NCBI GenBank assembly: GCA_965224795.1
Contig: CBDDAE010000001.1
Coordinates: 558,001 to 622,000, forward strand
DNA length: 64,000 bases
DNA from: NVTR01 sp036480115
GTDB taxonomy: Bacteria; Pseudomonadota; Alphaproteobacteria; Rhodobacterales; Rhodobacteraceae
Reading direction: 5' to 3'
Shown here: positions 33,872-43,097 of the stretch, one piece after another
Numbering within the stretch: position 1 is the stretch's first letter
Layout: each line of letters starts with the position of its first letter
The notes under the pieces: generated by a model
Seen by the model: the letters and a program-made list of their open reading frames with translations, nothing else
Databases searched by the model: none
Told to the model about the DNA's origin: nothing
Made by a program: the position numbers and the translations under genes

Positions 33872-35277
33872 TCATGGTTTTGTGCCCAAAAGATGGCCGG
33901 GCAGATCATTGGCCCAGGCCGAAATGGACCCGGCCCCAAGGCAGATGACCATGTCACCGGGGCGCGCGTGTTGGCGGATGAAATCGGCCAGGTCATCAGC
34001 GCCTGAGATGGCCAATGCCTTTGGGTGCCCAAGCCTGGTGAGTCCGGACACCAGATCATCGCGGGTGGCGCCTTTGATCGGGGCTTCGCCAGCGGCAAAA
34101 ATATCGGTGATGGCAACGATATCGGCGTCATTGAAACAGCCGCAGAAATCATCAAACAGGCTGGCCAGACGCGAATAGCGATGCGGCTGATGCACAGCGA
34201 TGACGCGGCCATTGCTGGATTGACGCGCGGCCTTAAGGGCGGCGGCAATTTCCACCGGGTGGTGGGCGTAGTCATCAATGATGGTGACGCCGTTCACATC
34301 GCCCACATGGGTAAACGCCGGTTAACGCCCTTGAAACTGGCCAGCGCGTCGCGGATTTCGGCGGCCTTCATGCCAAGGTGACGGGCCACGGCCACAGCCG
34401 CCAGCGCGTTGGATACGTTATGGTCGCCCGGCATCGGCAGAGTGCAATCTTTGATCACCACCCCGTCGGCCAGAATGATATCAAAATGTGCCACGGTGCC
34501 TTGGTAGGTCAGACCAGTGGCGCGCACATCGGCCTGTTCGTTAAAACCATAGGTGACAACCCGGCGATCGGTGATTTTGCCCACCAGTGCGCGCACTTCG
34601 GGGTGGTCGGTGCAGCAAACAGCCAGCCCGTAAAACGGGATGTTGGAAACAAAATCAAAGAAACCCTGCCGCAGGTTTTCCATGCTGCCCCAGTGTTCCA
34701 TATGTTCGGGGTCAATATTGGTGACAATGGCAATGGTGGCAGGCAGGCGGTTAAAGGTACCGTCGCTTTCGTCGGCTTCCACCACCATCCATTCGCCCTG
34801 CCCCATGCGGGCGTTTGAATCGTAGGCGTGGATGATGCCCCCATTGATCACCGTCGGGTCCAAACCGCCTGCGTCCAGCAGCGTTGCCACCAGCGTAGTG
34901 GTCGTGGTTTTACCATGGGTGCCGCCCACAGCCACATTGGATTTAAGCCGCATCAGTTCGGCCAGCATTTCGGCCCGGCGCACCACCGGCAAGCCTTGCG
35001 CGCGCGCCGCGTCCAGTTCGCTATTGCCCGGTTTGATGGCCGAAGAAATCACCACAACTGCGGCGTTTTCCAGATTATCGGCGCGCTGGCCCTTGAACAC
35101 AGTTGCCCCAAGTTTTTCTAAGCGCTTGGTGATTTTCGTGACATTCAGGTCAGAGCCTTGCACTAAATAACCGTGGTTTAACAGTACCTCGGCAATGCCT
35201 GACATACCGATGCCACCGATGCCGACGAAATGCACCGGGCCCATTTCTGTGGGCAATTTGGTGGCGGCTGCATTCAC
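33872..35277 (-). CDS. murC: UDP-N-acetylmuramate--L-alanine ligase, frame broken by one base
   Basis: First amino acid ligase of peptidoglycan synthesis, adding L-Ala to UDP-MurNAc. The N-terminal Rossmann domain has VHFVGIGGIGMSGIAEVLL, the central ATP domain GGTHGKTTTTTLVA and NIDPEHMEHWG, the C-terminal domain IIDDYAHHPVEI and HQPHRYSRL. At 34313-34315 (plus strand AAA) one A is missing relative to the expected reading: the sequence gives NRRLPMWAM-stop, while one more A gives NRRFTHVGDVNGVTIIDDY, the universal MurC order. With that base the product is 468 residues, the normal length. murC is essential, so either this is a sequencing or assembly error or the frameshift is overcome in translation. 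Its start overlaps the murG stop (ATGA). Confidence 0.93.
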
Positions 35278-36377
35278 CTGTCTTGCCCCGGTCCTGAAAG
35301 CCCCAACACCATTTCAACCAGCCTGTCAGTGGCATCCGGGCGCCCTGTGGCCAGCGCTGCATGGGCCATTTTCACCGCCGCCTGTGGGTTTTCCAACACC
35401 GCGCGGATATGGGCCGTCAGGCTATCGGCCTGCAACAGACTTTCAGGGATCAAAATGGCAGCATCGGCTGCAACCAGACCGCGGGCATTGGCAGTTTGTT
35501 CATCGCGTATGGCCGCAGCCAAGGGTACCAATATTGCGGGGCGACCAATGACGCTGATATCCGCCACCGAAGATGCCCCGGCGCGGCTGATCACCAGTTG
35601 TGCCTCAGACATCCGACGTGGCAGGTCCTGAAAGAACGGTTGCACATCGGCATTCACGCTGTGGCTGGCATAAAACTGACTGACCCGATCATGGTCTTCC
35701 GGGCGGGCCTGATGCGACACGCGCAGGTTCAACAAAATATCTTCAGGTAAATCAGCGATAGACTGTGGTACTATATCTGACAGAATTTTTGCCCCCTGCG
35801 AACCGCCCATCACCAGCAGGGTCATCGGGTAATCACCGGGCGGGATATAGGGCGCCCCTTCGCGTTTCATCACAGCACTTCGCACGGGATTGCCCGTGTG
35901 GTGGCCCTGCACGCCCTTGGGTAATTCAGTCGGCCATGTGCCACAGGCCACGCCGTTTACCCATTTGGCGAAAATCTGATTAACCCGACCCAACACACCG
36001 TTTTGTTCGTGGATCATGCGCTTGCAGCGCAAAAGGGTCGCCGCTGAGAGTGCGGGAATTGACGGATAGCCGCCAAAACCCACAACCATGGCCGGGCGAT
36101 CTAACAACATGGCCCAAACCGCGCTGAACGTACCACCAAGAATTCGAAACGGGGTTGTCAGTTTTGCCAGAAATCCACCGCGCGCAAATGTTGCGCTGGC
36201 CACCTGTTCAATCTGTACCGTATGGGGAAAGCCACTGGTGTAGCGTGCTCCGCGTGCATCCGTAGAAAGTTTCACCCGCCAGCCATTGCGCAACATGGCT
36301 TCTGCCAGGGCCTGGGCCGGGAACATATGCCCGCCGGTGCCCCCCGCCGCGATCACCAGAAGCGGTGGTTTGGCCAT
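35274..36377 (-). CDS. murG: UDP-GlcNAc:lipid I GlcNAc transferase
   Basis: Peripheral membrane GT-B glycosyltransferase that turns lipid I into lipid II. It has 367 residues. The N-terminal glycine loop AAGGTGGHMFPAQALAE binds the lipid-linked acceptor; GFGGYPSIPALSA and HEQNGVLGRVNQ are the other G loops; the C-terminal nucleotide domain has MGGSQGA and ISRAGASSVADI with the donor-binding residues. It overlaps murC by four bases (ATGA) and starts two bases after ftsW ends. Confidence 0.97.
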   Translation of the reverse strand: MAKPPLLVIAAGGTGGHMFPAQALAEAMLRNGWRVKLSTDARGARYTSGFPHTVQIEQVASATFARGGFLAKLTTPFRILGGTFSAVWAMLLDRPAMVVGFGGYPSIPALSAATLLRCKRMIHEQNGVLGRVNQIFAKWVNGVACGTWPTELPKGVQGHHTGNPVRSAVMKREGAPYIPPGDYPMTLLVMGGSQGAKILSDIVPQSIADLPEDILLNLRVSHQARPEDHDRVSQFYASHSVNADVQPFFQDLPRRMSEAQLVISRAGASSVADISVIGRPAILVPLAAAIRDEQTANARGLVAADAAILIPESLLQADSLTAHIRAVLENPQAAVKMAHAALATGRPDATDRLVEMVLGLSGPGQDR

Positions 36378-36379
36378 GT

Positions 36380-37546
36380 CTAGCGCCCCCGGCCTGCAAA
36401 CAGATCACCGATTTCACCCTGTGGGCGTGACCGGGTAAAGGCCAGCAACATGCCCAGCATGATACCGCCAGCAACCAGCGACGAACCGCCATAACTTACA
36501 AAGGGTAGCGTCATGCCTTTGGAGGGCAGCAAACGTACCGCCACCCCGGTATTGATAAGGGCCTGAATACCAAACATGCAGGCCAGGCCGGTGCCCGCCA
36601 ATCGAATAAACGGGTCGCGTTCACGCATCAGGCGCAGCAGGGAACGCACGGTGATAAATGCAAATAACGCCAAAACCAACAGCACTAAAAACAGCCCATA
36701 TTCTTCGGCCGCCACAGCAATTATAAAATCAGTATGGGCGTCTGGCAGTGACCACTTAACCTGCCCTTCGCCCACGCCCACACCAAAAAATCCACCCTCT
36801 TGAATGGCATTGGTTGCATAGCCGATCTGCGTGGTCGGGTCGATCTCTGTGGATAGGAACCCGTCAATCCGGCGGGCAAAGTGTTCTGAATTCTTATAGG
36901 CAAATGATCCCCCTAGCACGACACCGCCAGCCAAAAGCAACAGAAGCAAGATCGGCGCGCCGGCGACGAAATACATCACCCCCCAGCCAAACAGCACTAG
37001 CGCCGCCTGGCCAAAATCAGGTTGCATCGACAGCATGCCAACAATAGCCAGAGTGATGGCAAGTGAATAGGTTTTACCGGGGGGGCCGTTAATGTCGCTG
37101 CTGGCAGAAATCAGCCAGGCGGCAACAATGACAAAACCGGGTTTCAAAAATTCTGAAGGCTGAAAACTGCCAAAACCAAGCGAATACCAGCGCACCGCAC
37201 CTTTGCCAAAATCGGTACCAAACACCGGCAGCAACACCACAGCCACAAAGGCGATGGTGAACCCTATCACCCCAAGGCGGCGCACCAGACTGGGCGTCAT
37301 CATGGTGGTGGCGATCATGGCCACCATGGCAATGCCGCCAAACAGCGCCTGACGTTGGACATAATGAAACGCGCCGTAGCCATTGCGTTCGGCCAATGGC
37401 GGAGATGCGGCCAAGCCCAACAACAGCCCGATGCCAAACAATATAAAAACACCTGACATCGACCATTTGTCGACTGTCCGCCACCAACGCGGCAAAATGG
37501 GTTCGCCATCTGCGCGCGGCACTGTGCCATAAACCATCTCTGTCAT
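36380..37546 (-). CDS. ftsW: SEDS peptidoglycan polymerase FtsW
   Basis: Integral membrane glycosyltransferase that polymerises lipid II at the septum with FtsI. It has 388 residues and about ten membrane spans. Conserved SEDS features include the periplasmic loop with KGAVRWYSLGFGSFQPSEF, containing the usual Arg/Trp/Gln-Pro-Ser-Glu block, and the end block LPSKGMTLPFVSYGGSSL. The first 30 residues are cytoplasmic. The start at MTEMVYGTVP is preferred to an in-frame TTG. It lies 2 bases before murG; a 134-base gap separates it from murD. Confidence 0.96.
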   Translation of the reverse strand: MTEMVYGTVPRADGEPILPRWWRTVDKWSMSGVFILFGIGLLLGLAASPPLAERNGYGAFHYVQRQALFGGIAMVAMIATTMMTPSLVRRLGVIGFTIAFVAVVLLPVFGTDFGKGAVRWYSLGFGSFQPSEFLKPGFVIVAAWLISASSDINGPPGKTYSLAITLAIVGMLSMQPDFGQAALVLFGWGVMYFVAGAPILLLLLLAGGVVLGGSFAYKNSEHFARRIDGFLSTEIDPTTQIGYATNAIQEGGFFGVGVGEGQVKWSLPDAHTDFIIAVAAEEYGLFLVLLVLALFAFITVRSLLRLMRERDPFIRLAGTGLACMFGIQALINTGVAVRLLPSKGMTLPFVSYGGSSLVAGGIMLGMLLAFTRSRPQGEIGDLFAGRGR

Positions 37547-37680
37547 GGTTGCCTGTCCATTACTGCCCAAATCATCGCCCGTTATCCGGGTCTGTGGATA
37601 AGTGTAACGAATCGGCGTGGATTAGGCTAGGGGGGTTGGCCTTGTTTCTCAGGAAATTTTGCGCAGAAAAATGGGGATAG

Positions 37681-39078
37681 TTATGACAAAATGCGCATGG
37701 CGCATTCAATGAAATCTTCGCCACGTTTTTCAAAATCGGCATATTGATCAAAACTGGCAGCGGCGGGGGCCAATAGGATGGTATCACCGGGCTTGGCATC
37801 TTTAGCGGCGCTGGATACTGCCTGGGCCATGGTCCCGCAGATCTCGTATTGGGTACCGCCCAACTGGGCCGCATAATCAGCAGCACTTTCACCGATCAGA
37901 TAGGCTTTGGCGACATTTTTCAGATGCGGGGCCAGTGCGGCGATGCCGCCATCCTTGCCCTGCCCGCCCGCGATCCAGCGGATGGATTTGAACGCCTGCA
38001 GGGCTTGGGCGGCGCTATCGACATTGGTGGCTTTGCTGTCATTCACAAATGCCACGCCGTCTTTTTCACCTATATATTGGCTGCGATGTGCCAATCCGTC
38101 AAAACTGCGTAAAGCCTGTTCGATCAGCTTTGGCGCCAGCCCAAGACTGCGTGTGGCAGCGTAGGCGGCGCAGGCGTTTTGGTGATTATGGGCACCGGGA
38201 AGGCCGGTGATACCGCGCAGATCAATCGATGCAATTTGCCGGGATTTACGGTATTCTGACAGGTATCCTTTGCGGGCAAAGACCGACCAGCCCGGGCCCT
38301 GCAATTTGCGGTTTACTGACACCTGTATGACCCGGTCATCGGCGCGCCCTTCCCCCATTTGCCCGGCCAGATACTGGCCCTCAGGCTCGTCCACACCAAT
38401 GATGGCGCGGTCCGGTCCGCCCTCGGCAAAAAGGCGGCGTTTGGCGGCAAAATAGCCGCCCAGACCGGCGTGACGATCCAGATGGTCGGGGGTCAGGTTG
38501 GTGAACACGGCGATGTCTGGCGTTAAGGATCGGGCCAGTTCGGTCTGATAGCTGGACAGTTCCAGCACCACCACTTCGCCGTCATGGGCCGGGTCAAGAT
38601 CCAGCACACCGCGCCCAATATTGCCGCCCAGCTGGCAGGGTTTGCCCGCCACTTCCAAAATGTGGTGGATAAGTGCTGCTGTGGTGGATTTACCGTTTGA
38701 GCCGGTGACTGCAATCACACGGGGTGGGTTTTCAAAGCCTTCCCAGTCCAGTGTTGCAAAGGATCGGAAAAACAACCCGATATCATTGTCCACCGGCACG
38801 CCTGCGGCCTGCGCGGCTGTGATGATCGGGTGTGGTTCGGGATATAAATGTGGGATACCGGGGGACACAATCAGGGCGGCGATATCGCCCCAGTCAACGC
38901 GGCTTAGATCGGTCGCCGGAAAACCACGGGATTTGGCGTAATCACGCGCAGCTTCTGTATCGTCCCAGACCAAGGGCCCGGCCCCGCCCTCTTCTAGCGC
39001 GATGGCCGTGGCAAGGCCAGATCGGCCCATGCCCAGCACGGCGACTTTTTGGCCGGGGTATGCAGTTACCGGTATCAT
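37681..39078 (-). CDS. murD: UDP-MurNAc-L-alanine--D-glutamate ligase
   Basis: Adds D-Glu to UDP-MurNAc-L-Ala in the cytoplasm. It has 465 residues. The N-terminal domain starts IPVTAYPGQKVAVLGMGRSG; the ATP loop is VTGSNGKSTTAALIHH; the central domain shows LELSSYQTE and NLTPDHLDRH; the C-terminal domain has FVNDSKATNVDSAAQAL. The start ATG overlaps the mraY stop (ATGA) and has AAAGGTCAG upstream; longer in-frame starts would overlap mraY further and are rejected. Confidence 0.97.
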   Translation of the reverse strand: MIPVTAYPGQKVAVLGMGRSGLATAIALEEGGAGPLVWDDTEAARDYAKSRGFPATDLSRVDWGDIAALIVSPGIPHLYPEPHPIITAAQAAGVPVDNDIGLFFRSFATLDWEGFENPPRVIAVTGSNGKSTTAALIHHILEVAGKPCQLGGNIGRGVLDLDPAHDGEVVVLELSSYQTELARSLTPDIAVFTNLTPDHLDRHAGLGGYFAAKRRLFAEGGPDRAIIGVDEPEGQYLAGQMGEGRADDRVIQVSVNRKLQGPGWSVFARKGYLSEYRKSRQIASIDLRGITGLPGAHNHQNACAAYAATRSLGLAPKLIEQALRSFDGLAHRSQYIGEKDGVAFVNDSKATNVDSAAQALQAFKSIRWIAGGQGKDGGIAALAPHLKNVAKAYLIGESAADYAAQLGGTQYEICGTMAQAVSSAAKDAKPGDTILLAPAAASFDQYADFEKRGEDFIECAMRILS

Positions 39079-40160
39079 CTGACCTTTAGCGTCGCCAGAC
39101 CCACCAGCGCCAGGATAAGGGAAATAATCCAGAACCGGATGACAATCTGGGGTTCTTTCCAACCCAGTTGCTCAAAATGGTGATGAATAGGCGCCATCAG
39201 AAACACCCGTTTGCCGGTGGCTTTGAAATACAGCACCTGGATGATGACCGACAGCGCTTCAACCACAAACAACCCGCCGACGATGGCCAGTACAATCTCG
39301 TGTTTGGTGGCAACGGCGATAGCCCCCAAAGCGCCGCCAAGCGCCAATGATCCGGTGTCGCCCATAAAGATCGCTGCCGGGGGCGCGTTATACCAGAGAA
39401 AACCCAGGCCACCGCCAATCAGCCCAGCTGTGAAGATCAAAATTTCACCGGTTCCCGGCACATAATGCACGTCCAGATATTCGGTAAAATCGACCCGACC
39501 AACGGCGTAGGCAATAACGCCCAGCGCGCCCGCGGCAATCATCACCGGCATGATGGCCAGCCCATCCAGACCGTCCGTCAGGTTCACCGCATTGGCCGCC
39601 CCGGCAATGACAATCATCGAGAACGGGATGAAGAAAAAGCCAAGATTGATCAGCGTGTCCTTGAATATTGGCAGCGCCAGCTGGAAGGCCAGCGCGTCGG
39701 GATGATACATTGATGACCAGTAAGCGGCGATCCCGGCGATCACCAGCCCGATGCTAAAGCGCACCCGGCTGGACACGCCTTTGCTGCTTTGTTTGGTGAC
39801 TTTGGAATAGTCATCCAAAAAACCAATCAGCCCGAAACCCACCGTTACAAACAGCACGATCCAGATGAACGGATTGTCAGGGCGCGCCCAAAGCACGGTG
39901 GAAACCAGTACTGCCCCAAGGATCAGCGCGCCGCCCATGGTGGGGGTGCCAGCCTTATCCAAAATGTGGCTTTGTGGACCGTCATCACGGATTGGCTGAC
40001 CTTTGCCCTGCTTGCGTTTTAGCAACCGTATCAGGGGTGGACCGAAGATGAAGCCAAACATCAAGGCGGTGAAAAACGCCCCGCCCGCGCGAAAGGTAAT
40101 GTAGCGAAAAAGGTTGAAAACATCGCCGCCGTCAGAAAGCCCTGCAAGCCAGTATAGCAT
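39075..40160 (-). CDS. mraY: phospho-MurNAc-pentapeptide transferase
   Basis: Polytopic inner-membrane enzyme that links phospho-MurNAc-pentapeptide to undecaprenyl phosphate, giving lipid I. It has 361 residues and ten membrane spans. Active-site blocks are DDYSKV (Asp pair, residues about 125-130), NAVNLTDGLDGLAIMP with the nucleophile-region Asp residues, and APIHHHFE, the histidine loop. It begins just before the murF stop with no gap and overlaps murD by four bases, so the three are translationally linked. Confidence 0.98.
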   Translation of the reverse strand: MLYWLAGLSDGGDVFNLFRYITFRAGGAFFTALMFGFIFGPPLIRLLKRKQGKGQPIRDDGPQSHILDKAGTPTMGGALILGAVLVSTVLWARPDNPFIWIVLFVTVGFGLIGFLDDYSKVTKQSSKGVSSRVRFSIGLVIAGIAAYWSSMYHPDALAFQLALPIFKDTLINLGFFFIPFSMIVIAGAANAVNLTDGLDGLAIMPVMIAAGALGVIAYAVGRVDFTEYLDVHYVPGTGEILIFTAGLIGGGLGFLWYNAPPAAIFMGDTGSLALGGALGAIAVATKHEIVLAIVGGLFVVEALSVIIQVLYFKATGKRVFLMAPIHHHFEQLGWKEPQIVIRFWIISLILALVGLATLKVR

Positions 40161-41591
40161 TTAGTTGGTTCCTTGTAGTTGCTGACCCTGCGGATGGCCC
40201 AGTTTTCGGATGGCGTCAACAACCAGGCTGACTTTGGACCCCTTAGAGCCTTTGACCAAAATGACATCCCCTGCCTTGATCAGTCGGTGGACAACACCGG
40301 CCAGTTCGGGTGCTGTATCAAAACATTCGCCCTTTTGCCTGGCGGACAATTTTGCATACAACGCTGCCATGCGCGGGCCGACGCAATGGATAATATCGAT
40401 ATTTTCCAGAGCAGACAGACCGGCAATATCGATGTGGTGTTTGTTTTCATCTGTACCAAGTTCCAACATGTCGCCAAGAATGGCGATGCGCTGACCCGGT
40501 TCTTTGGGCTGGCTGGTGGCCAGACCATCAAGGGCAGCGGCCATAGATAGGGGACTGGCGTTAAAGGCATCATCTATCAAGGTCAGGCTAAGGTGGTCAT
40601 CAACCATATCAAGGCTAATAACCTCGCGCGCACCGCGTCCAGGTGGGGGCGACCAGACGGCCAGATCAAGGGCGGCCACGGCAATATCTGCGCCAAGGGC
40701 CTGCACGGCGGCCAAAGCCCCCAGACCATTGAGGGCAAAGTGTCGGCCCGAAACGGCAAGCTTAAACAACAGCGGACCACTGGGCGAGCGGGCGTGAATA
40801 ATAGTGCTGCCCCCGGTCAGCTGCACAGTGTCCAGTTGAAAATTCGCGCTTTGATCACTGCCAAAACTAACAATTTCAGCAGCGGCAGTCCGGGCGGCAT
40901 CAGTAAGAATATTGGTTGTAGGTTGATCCACGTTGATCACGGCAGTGCCGTGGCTTTCAAGCCCTGCAAATATCGCAGCTTTTTCCCGTGCGATGCCTTC
41001 CAGATCATCAAATGCTTCCATATGCACCGCCGCCACATTGGTGATCAGCGCCACATGCGGGCGGGTAATCGCCGCCAGCGGGGCAATTTCACCGGGGTGG
41101 TTCATGCCGATTTCAATGACGGCAAATTCGGTGTCGGCGGGCATGCGCGCCAATGTCAGCGGCACGCCCCAATGGTTGTTGTAGCTGTCAGCAGCCGCAT
41201 GGGTTCGGCCTTGTTTGGCCAGAACAGTGCGCAACATTTCCTTAGTGGATGTTTTGCCAACCGAGCCAGTAACTGCAACAATGCGGGCTTGCGTGCGGGC
41301 GCGCGCGGCGCGGGCCAGATCGCCAAGGGCGGCCAGCACATCTTCGACAATAAGCAAGGCGGCGCCATTGGCGACACCGACAGGAACCCGGCTGACCAGA
41401 GCGGCGGATGCGCCTTTTTCCAATGCCTGCGCGACAAAGTCATGGCCATCGCGTGCGTCACTTAGCGCAACAAACAGATCACCCTTTTGCAGGGTTCGGG
41501 TGTCAATAGAAACACCGCTGGCCAGCCAGTCGCAAGTCGTTGTGCCGTCCGTGGCAATTACGGCGTCACCGGATGTCCAAAGCGGCGTCAC
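40161..41591 (-). CDS. murF: UDP-MurNAc-tripeptide--D-alanyl-D-alanine ligase
   Basis: Adds D-Ala-D-Ala to complete the pentapeptide precursor. It has 476 residues. Domain 1 contains GVSIDTRTLQKGDLFVAL, the ATP loop is VTGSVGKTSTKEML, the central part has EIGMNHPGEI and the C-terminal domain DDAFNASPLSMAAAL and GDMLELG. The start overlaps the murE stop by four bases (ATGA) and the stop abuts the mraY start. With ddlB in the same block the substrate dipeptide is supplied locally. Confidence 0.97.
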   Translation of the reverse strand: MTPLWTSGDAVIATDGTTTCDWLASGVSIDTRTLQKGDLFVALSDARDGHDFVAQALEKGASAALVSRVPVGVANGAALLIVEDVLAALGDLARAARARTQARIVAVTGSVGKTSTKEMLRTVLAKQGRTHAAADSYNNHWGVPLTLARMPADTEFAVIEIGMNHPGEIAPLAAITRPHVALITNVAAVHMEAFDDLEGIAREKAAIFAGLESHGTAVINVDQPTTNILTDAARTAAAEIVSFGSDQSANFQLDTVQLTGGSTIIHARSPSGPLLFKLAVSGRHFALNGLGALAAVQALGADIAVAALDLAVWSPPPGRGAREVISLDMVDDHLSLTLIDDAFNASPLSMAAALDGLATSQPKEPGQRIAILGDMLELGTDENKHHIDIAGLSALENIDIIHCVGPRMAALYAKLSARQKGECFDTAPELAGVVHRLIKAGDVILVKGSKGSKVSLVVDAIRKLGHPQGQQLQGTN

Positions 41592-43078
41592 GTTAACAAC
41601 CCGTCCAGTGCACTGACAGCAATGCTGGCCTGTTCGGCGTCATCAAATGGCAAAATATCTTCGCCAACAATCTGCCCGGTTTCATGGCCCTTACCGGCAA
41701 TCAACAGCGCGTCCCCTGGTTGCAGCGCGTCAACGCCGCGTAAAATTGCCTCGGCGCGGTCCCCAACTTCCGTCGCATCCGGACAGCCAGCCAGTACCAT
41801 TTTGCGGATAACTTCCGGGTCTTCTGAACGGGGGTTATCATCGGTGACAATCACCAGATCAGCATGCTTTGCTGCTGCCTGCCCCATCAATATGCGCTTA
41901 CCCGGGTCACGGTCGCCACCTGCCCCAAATACGATGATCAAACGGCCTAAAACATGTGGACGCAACGCGCGAAGCGCCGTCGAAACGGCATCGGGCGTAT
42001 GGGAAAAATCGACGAAAACCGATGCACCATTAGTGCGCGTCGCCGCCAGTTGCATGCGTCCCCGAACCGTCAACAGCTGGGGCAGCGCCGCAAACACGTC
42101 GGCGGGGTCAGAACCGGTTGCAATGGCCAGACCAGCGGCCATCAAAACATTTTCGGCCTGAAATCCGCCGATCAGATCCAGTCGCACCTGCTGGGCGCGT
42201 TCATTCCAGGTAAAACGCAGGTCTTGCCCGGTGGCGTCATAGCGTTGCCCGGAAATCCGCAGATTGGCCGCCGCCCCGCGCCCAATGCTGATCAGATCCT
42301 GACCGCGCTCACCGATATAGTCGGCAACTTCCTGACCGCGCGCATCGCCCAGGTTGACCACTGCCACCCCGTCCTGATGCAGCACCCGGGTGAACAGGCC
42401 CATTTTGGCGGTAAAGTAGTCTTCAAAGCTGGTGTGATAATCCAGATGGTCCTGCGAAAAATTTGTGAAAGCCGCCGCCGCCAGCTGCACCCCGTCCAGA
42501 CGACGTTGGGCCAAACCGTGGGAAGATGCCTCCATTGCGCAATGCGTCACACCAGCGCCGGCTAAGGTGGCCAAAGTTCGGTGCAGGGTGATTGGTTCCG
42601 GCGTGGTATGGGCCAGTGGCGCCTGATGCGCGCCTTCAACCCCGGTGGTGCCAAGGTTCACAGCCGACAGGCCAAGGATCATCCAGATTTGACGCAAAAA
42701 TGTAGCGACTGAGGTTTTGCCATTGGTACCGGTAATCGCAACCATGGTTTCAGGCTGTGCTTCAAACCAAAGCGCCGCCGCATAGGCCAGTGTCTGGCGC
42801 GGATCTTGCGCTATTATCAGCGGCACATCCGCAGCCTGCATTTCATAATTGGCAATCTTGGCGCCGTCGCGATCGGTCAGGATCGCCGCCGCCTGCATGC
42901 GCAAAGCGTAAGTAACAAATTGCGCTCCGTGGACGTTTTCCCCCGGCAATGCGACAAATAAATGCCCGGGCTGCACATCGCGGCTGTCCACCGACAAACC
43001 TGTGATCTGCGCCTCGCGCCCGCCCAGTGCGGTTAGTCCCAGCGCCGCCAGAGAAGATGTTTTTGCGCGTTCTGCCAT
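41588..43078 (-). CDS. murE: UDP-MurNAc-tripeptide synthetase (meso-DAP adding)
   Basis: Adds the third residue of the stem peptide. It has 496 residues. The N-terminal domain has GLSVDSRDVQPGHLFVALPG, the ATP loop is AITGTNGKTSVATFL and the central domain MEASSHGLAQRRLDG. The C-terminal DNPRSEDPEVI matches the DNPR signature of enzymes that use meso-diaminopimelate rather than lysine. It lies 19 bases after ftsI and overlaps murF by four bases. Confidence 0.97.
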   Translation of the reverse strand: MAERAKTSSLAALGLTALGGREAQITGLSVDSRDVQPGHLFVALPGENVHGAQFVTYALRMQAAAILTDRDGAKIANYEMQAADVPLIIAQDPRQTLAYAAALWFEAQPETMVAITGTNGKTSVATFLRQIWMILGLSAVNLGTTGVEGAHQAPLAHTTPEPITLHRTLATLAGAGVTHCAMEASSHGLAQRRLDGVQLAAAAFTNFSQDHLDYHTSFEDYFTAKMGLFTRVLHQDGVAVVNLGDARGQEVADYIGERGQDLISIGRGAAANLRISGQRYDATGQDLRFTWNERAQQVRLDLIGGFQAENVLMAAGLAIATGSDPADVFAALPQLLTVRGRMQLAATRTNGASVFVDFSHTPDAVSTALRALRPHVLGRLIIVFGAGGDRDPGKRILMGQAAAKHADLVIVTDDNPRSEDPEVIRKMVLAGCPDATEVGDRAEAILRGVDALQPGDALLIAGKGHETGQIVGEDILPFDDAEQASIAVSALDGLLT

Positions 43079-43097
43079 TGACGTTTGCTCTTTTGGG

